From an uncultured Clostridia bacterium (lineage in GTDB: Bacteria; Bacillota; Clostridia; TANB77; CAG-508), in assembly GCA_904419095.1 (NCBI GenBank), contig CAJFQT010000065.1:1-7886 (forward strand): DNA of 7,886 nucleotides, given 5' to 3'. Shown in pieces: positions 5,388 through 7,886 of this stretch (positions within the stretch are counted from its first letter, which is position 1; every line of letters starts with the position of its first letter). The notes below the pieces were generated by a model. It was not told the origin of the DNA. It did not search any database and was given only the letters and a program-made list of their open reading frames with translations. The position numbers were made by a program, and so were the translations under genes.

Positions 5388-7328
5388 TTAAGTATTATCC
5401 CAAAAGATAGCTCTATCACCATATGGATTTCCCCAAGGACTTCCTGATACCGAATTTTTTTCTTTATGTATTATTACTTCTTTCAAGTTCTGAGTACCAG
5501 TAAAGGCATATGATACAATTTTTTCTATATTTGATGAAATTTCTAGTTTTTGTATATTTGACATATATGTTACATAAGTTCCAATTTCTGTAACAGAGTC
5601 AGGTAACTTTACATAGGTTGCTTTTGACTCTTGTAATGCATAACCTTTTATAACTTTAACAGTTTCAGGTATTTTTACATCTTGCAAATCTGATTTTACC
5701 CAATACAATTCTGTTCCATCTTTGCTTAATACATATTCATTATTTATTGATTTAAAATAAGGATTGTCACTACTTACTTCTATATTTTTAACTTGTTTAT
5801 ACATATATTTATAAAAGCTTTTAACATTTTTAGGCAAATATAAATAATTTAAAGTTGGGAAAACGTTATATTCAATATATTGGTCACCAATAAAACTTTC
5901 CGGTAAAGTTATTCCTGTTATTCTTCCATCCGTATAAAATGCCCCTAGCACTATATTTTCAACTCCATCTTTAATTACTATATTACCTGCATCTAATGAC
6001 TTATATAATACTTTCCCATCTTTGCTATATAAATTATTATCTATAACCACAAAATATTCGTTTTCAGGATTTACTTTAATTTCAGTATAAGTATTTTGAG
6101 GAAATGCAAGAATATCGATATTTTTCACTTTTGCAGGAAGTTCAATAGTTTTTAATTCAGTACATAAATGAAAAGCATTCTGGCTTATATTTTCAACACT
6201 ATCTTCGATATTTATAGTTTTTAAAGTTGATATAACAAATAATAAAGTTACTTTATCTTTTGTATACAAAACACCATTTATAAATTCATAATAATCATTT
6301 TCAGAAGTATCAATAAATTCTATCGCACTTGGAAAAATACTTCCATCAATTTTTTTTAAGGTTTTAGGAAATTTAAGTTCTTTTATTGCACAATTTGTAA
6401 AACATTGACTTCCTATTTTTTCTAAGTTATCTGACAATTTTAAACTTTTTAAACTTTTACAACCATTAAATGTTTGAACTTGCAAAGTAGTTAAATTTGA
6501 TGGTAAAACGACATTATCTAATTTTATACAATCTTTGAAACAATTAGCACCAATAGATTTTACACTTTCAGGCATTTCTATTTTCTGTAAATTTCCGCAT
6601 CCTAAAAAAGCGTTGATTTCTATTGTTTCTACACCATTTTCTAAAATAACTTCTTCTAAGCTTTGATTATATGAAAAAGCACTTGTCTTAATAGTTTTGA
6701 CTGTACCTGGTATAATAATTTTTTTTAATCCATCTAAATTAGCAAAAGCTCCTTCTCCAATAGAAGTTACCGATTCAGGCAATCTTAATGTGCCAGTCTC
6801 TTCGTCCATTAATAAAAGATTTCCATTTGATGAAATCAATTCTCCTTCATCAGTTATTTCATAAGGATTAACTGCAACTCCAACGCTTTGTGCTACTTCT
6901 ATTTCTGTTTTATCTTGTGAATTTAATAATAATTCACCTTTAATGACTTCTAGTTTTCCATCAAAATGACTACCTTCTAAACTTGGAATAACATTATATA
7001 TATTTCCAGTCTCTTCAACTGGTTTGGTGTTATAATCTAAGCTATTTTCTGCTGAAATTAAACTTCCTCCTTCAAAGTTCATATTTTCTAGTACTTTATT
7101 ACTTTTAAATAATTGTAATTCCTCATTATATTGTGAGAGTTCTGTTGCATATTTAGCTTTACTTGCATTTGTTAATATTCCATTATCACCAGACAATGCA
7201 GATATCGTAACACCTGCTAGTATTAATAATACAATTATAGTAATTACTAATGCAATTAATGTGATACCTTTTCTTTTATAAAGTAAATCACTTCGATTTG
7301 TATCTTTTTTCATTTGTTTTTTTTGCAT
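5388..7328 (-). CDS. Prepilin-leader protein with BspA-like LRR_5 repeats (646 aa)
   Basis: The start is ATG at 7328, with AAGGAGG five bases upstream; the next Met (M6) would be 20 bases away. Residues 1-20 are basic. G21|I22-T-L-I-A26 is followed by a hydrophobic helix (22-46), which is the layout of a type III (type IV pilin) signal cleaved after Gly by a prepilin peptidase. The usual Glu at mature position 5 is Ala (A26). A polar helix continues to about 80, then a non-repeat region to about 180. From about 183 to the end come LRR_5/BspA repeats, with the pattern LPESVTSIGEGAF and F-x-x-C-x-x-L, broken by blocks such as NGVLYTKD and NNLYSKDGKVLY. The tail SGSPWGNPYGDRAIFWDNT is shared with the gene at 1-1412, which it resembles over its whole visible length. 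There is no sortase motif, so the N-terminal helix is the likely anchor or assembly element. Surface adhesion is inferred; the partner is unknown. Confidence 0.92.
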   Translation of the reverse strand: MQKKQMKKDTNRSDLLYKRKGITLIALVITIIVLLILAGVTISALSGDNGILTNASKAKYATELSQYNEELQLFKSNKVLENMNFEGGSLISAENSLDYNTKPVEETGNIYNVIPSLEGSHFDGKLEVIKGELLLNSQDKTEIEVAQSVGVAVNPYEITDEGELISSNGNLLLMDEETGTLRLPESVTSIGEGAFANLDGLKKIIIPGTVKTIKTSAFSYNQSLEEVILENGVETIEINAFLGCGNLQKIEMPESVKSIGANCFKDCIKLDNVVLPSNLTTLQVQTFNGCKSLKSLKLSDNLEKIGSQCFTNCAIKELKFPKTLKKIDGSIFPSAIEFIDTSENDYYEFINGVLYTKDKVTLLFVISTLKTINIEDSVENISQNAFHLCTELKTIELPAKVKNIDILAFPQNTYTEIKVNPENEYFVVIDNNLYSKDGKVLYKSLDAGNIVIKDGVENIVLGAFYTDGRITGITLPESFIGDQYIEYNVFPTLNYLYLPKNVKSFYKYMYKQVKNIEVSSDNPYFKSINNEYVLSKDGTELYWVKSDLQDVKIPETVKVIKGYALQESKATYVKLPDSVTEIGTYVTYMSNIQKLEISSNIEKIVSYAFTGTQNLKEVIIHKEKNSVSGSPWGNPYGDRAIFWDNT

Positions 7329-7331
7329 TTT

Positions 7332-7351
7332 TTCCTCCTTTTATAAAGTAT
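7332..7351 (-). repeat. 20-nt leader/RBS block, copy 1 (inverted relative to 7797-7816)
   Basis: On the minus strand ATACTTTATAAAAGGAGGAA precedes the LRR-pilin start. It is identical to 7797-7816 on the plus strand ahead of the divergent prepilin-like gene. The block includes the ribosome binding site and the ten or so bases before it, more than a Shine-Dalgarno alone would explain. Confidence 0.85.
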
Positions 7352-7461
7352 ATTAATTCGTATAAAAGGAATAATCGTTATAATACTTAATAATGAAATG
7401 AATTTCTGTATATATTTTTTTAAAAAATTGAATTATTTTCATCTATTTTTTTATAAATGTA

Positions 7462-7490
7462 TTGCTTTTTTTATTAGAGAATGATATAGT
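7462..7490 (+). promoter_or_regulatory. Candidate promoter in the left palindrome arm, facing inward
   Basis: TTGCTT (7462-7467), a 17-bp spacer and TATAGT (7485-7490) would start RNA near 7497, heading into the hairpin at 7541-7594 and, beyond it, the gene at 7825. Only the -10 is close to consensus, and the DNA is very AT-rich, so chance is possible. Confidence 0.35.
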
Positions 7491-7540
7491 TTTTATAGTT
7501 TAAAAAAATAATAAATTAATATAATTTATAAAAGAATTAT

Positions 7541-7594
7541 AAAAAACACAGAGAAGTAAATTTAATTATTAAAAATTACTTCTCTGTGTTTTTT
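7541..7594. terminator. Perfect 19-bp hairpin, bidirectional terminator or attenuator
   Basis: Bases 7541-7559 (AAAAAACACAGAGAAGTAA) pair perfectly with 7576-7594 around a 16-nt loop. The arm ends in six T on the plus strand and, by symmetry, in six T on the minus strand. No gene ends nearby on either side, because the flanking genes diverge. It can therefore only act on RNAs that start inside this region, such as leader transcripts. Confidence 0.75.
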
Positions 7595-7656
7595 GTATTT
7601 TTTAAAAATTTTTTATATAAATTATTTTGATTTATGATTATCTTAAAACTAAGAAA

Positions 7657-7685
7657 ACTATATCATTTTCTAATAAAAAAAGCAA
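7657..7685 (-). promoter_or_regulatory. Candidate promoter in the right palindrome arm, facing inward
   Basis: This is the mirror image of the left-arm element: on the minus strand TTGCTT (7680-7685), a 17-bp spacer and TATAGT (7657-7662). It would direct RNA through the hairpin toward the LRR-pilin gene at 7328. Conservation of both boxes and of the spacer in both arms is modest support, but it also follows simply from the arms being repeats. Confidence 0.35.
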
Positions 7686-7776
7686 TATATAAAAAGTAAA
7701 AATTTTAAATATAAAAAAGTAAAAAAATATAAATAAAAGTTTATTTTTCCTCACATTATCTAGTATTTCGTAAAAA

Positions 7777-7792
7777 TATAATTTACGTAAAT
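7777..7792 (+). promoter_or_regulatory. Possible -10 with overlapping 12-bp palindrome
   Basis: TATAAT at 7777-7782 lies 42 bases before the ATG at 7825 and runs into the perfect palindrome ATTTACGTAAAT (7781-7792), which would sit at the start site like an operator. No good -35 is seen at the right distance, so both parts are tentative. Confidence 0.3.
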
Positions 7793-7796
7793 CAAA

Positions 7797-7816
7797 ATAC
7801 TTTATAAAAGGAGGAA
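7797..7816 (+). repeat. 20-nt leader/RBS block, copy 2
   Basis: ATACTTTATAAAAGGAGGAA is identical to the block at 7332-7351 on the opposite strand. It carries AAGGAGG (7808-7814), ten bases before the ATG at 7825. Confidence 0.85.
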
Positions 7817-7824
7817 TAAAACAA

Positions 7825-7886
7825 ATGAAAAGGAGTATAAAACAACAAAAATTATTACACAAAATGCAAGGAATTACATTAATAGC
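7825..7886 (+). CDS. N-terminus of another prepilin-like protein, cut by the window end
   Basis: Only the first 20 codons are present: MKRSIKQQKLLHKMQGITLI, then an incomplete GC- codon (Ala). AAGGAGG lies ten bases upstream of the ATG. The basic leader followed by QG|ITLI(A) matches the prepilin-type cleavage site of the divergent LRR-pilin gene (KG|ITLIA). The shared 20-nt upstream block also suggests that the two are paralogues. Whether LRR repeats follow cannot be seen. It is transcribed away from the 5388-7328 gene across the palindromic intergenic region. Confidence 0.8.
   Translation, partial: MKRSIKQQKLLHKMQGITLI

Larger units (their letters stand above)
7460..7687. repeat. Large imperfect palindrome in the divergent intergenic region
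   Basis: The whole gap 7329-7824 has no credible gene. Its centre is an inverted repeat: 7460-7501 pairs with 7646-7687, 39 of 42 positions by hand alignment (mismatches at 7479, 7494 and 7495). An inner perfect hairpin at 7541-7594 is nearly concentric. The sequences between arms and hairpin also look roughly complementary, with small length differences. Possible natures are a MITE-like element, a bidirectional attenuator, an invertible segment, or the fold point of an inverted gene duplication. No recombinase is in the window. Confidence 0.85.

Noticed and set aside
7638..7862. Minus-strand open frame of 74 codons, Phe/Leu-rich
   Set aside because: It crosses the palindrome, the leader block and the start of the third prepilin-like gene in antisense. 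The composition is what AT-rich DNA gives by chance.
1..7886. CRISPR array, tRNA or rRNA gene, IS transposase, recombinase
   Set aside because: No regularly spaced repeats, cloverleaf, rRNA stretch or transposase/integrase motifs were seen on either strand.

Overview
The window is strongly AT-rich DNA. It uses A/T-ending codons, AAGGAGG-type ribosome binding sites, TTGACA/TATAAT promoters and short intrinsic terminators. Together with prepilin-like leaders of the type KGITLIALVITIIVLLILAGV, this points to a low-GC Gram-positive bacterium, most likely a (gut) member of the Clostridia. That assignment is inference from style; no marker gene fixes the species.

Layout, left to right: (1) 1-1412, + strand: the 3' two thirds or so of a BspA-like leucine-rich-repeat surface protein whose start lies outside the window. 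It is followed by a hairpin terminator shared with the next, convergent gene. (2) 1502-3944, - strand: two tandem but unlike genes for RelA/SpoT-fold nucleotide pyrophosphokinases. One has 439 aa (2625-3944, very AT-rich) and the other 302 aa (1502-2410, clearly richer in GC). Each has its own extended -10 promoter with TGGTATAAT. Neither has a hydrolase domain. They could form a small alarmone, toxic-SAS or defence locus, and they are the main candidate for an undescribed system here. (3) 4067-5296, + strand: a U32-family protein of the TrhP type (tRNA 5-hydroxyuridine formation), with a consensus promoter that lies back to back with the promoter of the 439-aa gene. (4) 5388-7328, - strand: a complete 646-aa paralogue of the first protein. 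It shows that the family consists of a type IV prepilin-like N-terminus fused to LRR_5 repeats. A bidirectional terminator separates it from trhP. (5) 7329-7824: a 496-base gene-free divergent region built as a nested imperfect palindrome, with a 19-bp hairpin inside a 42-bp inverted repeat. Both flanks share the same 20-nt leader/RBS block in opposite orientation. (6) 7825-7886, + strand: the first 20 codons of a third prepilin-like gene.

The surface-protein genes (1, 4, 6) form one paralogous, partly inverted cluster, probably concerned with pilus-like or surface-displayed adhesion. The housekeeping tRNA-modification gene and the two alarmone-synthetase-like genes sit between the two LRR paralogues. 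The composition of the 302-aa gene suggests recent acquisition.
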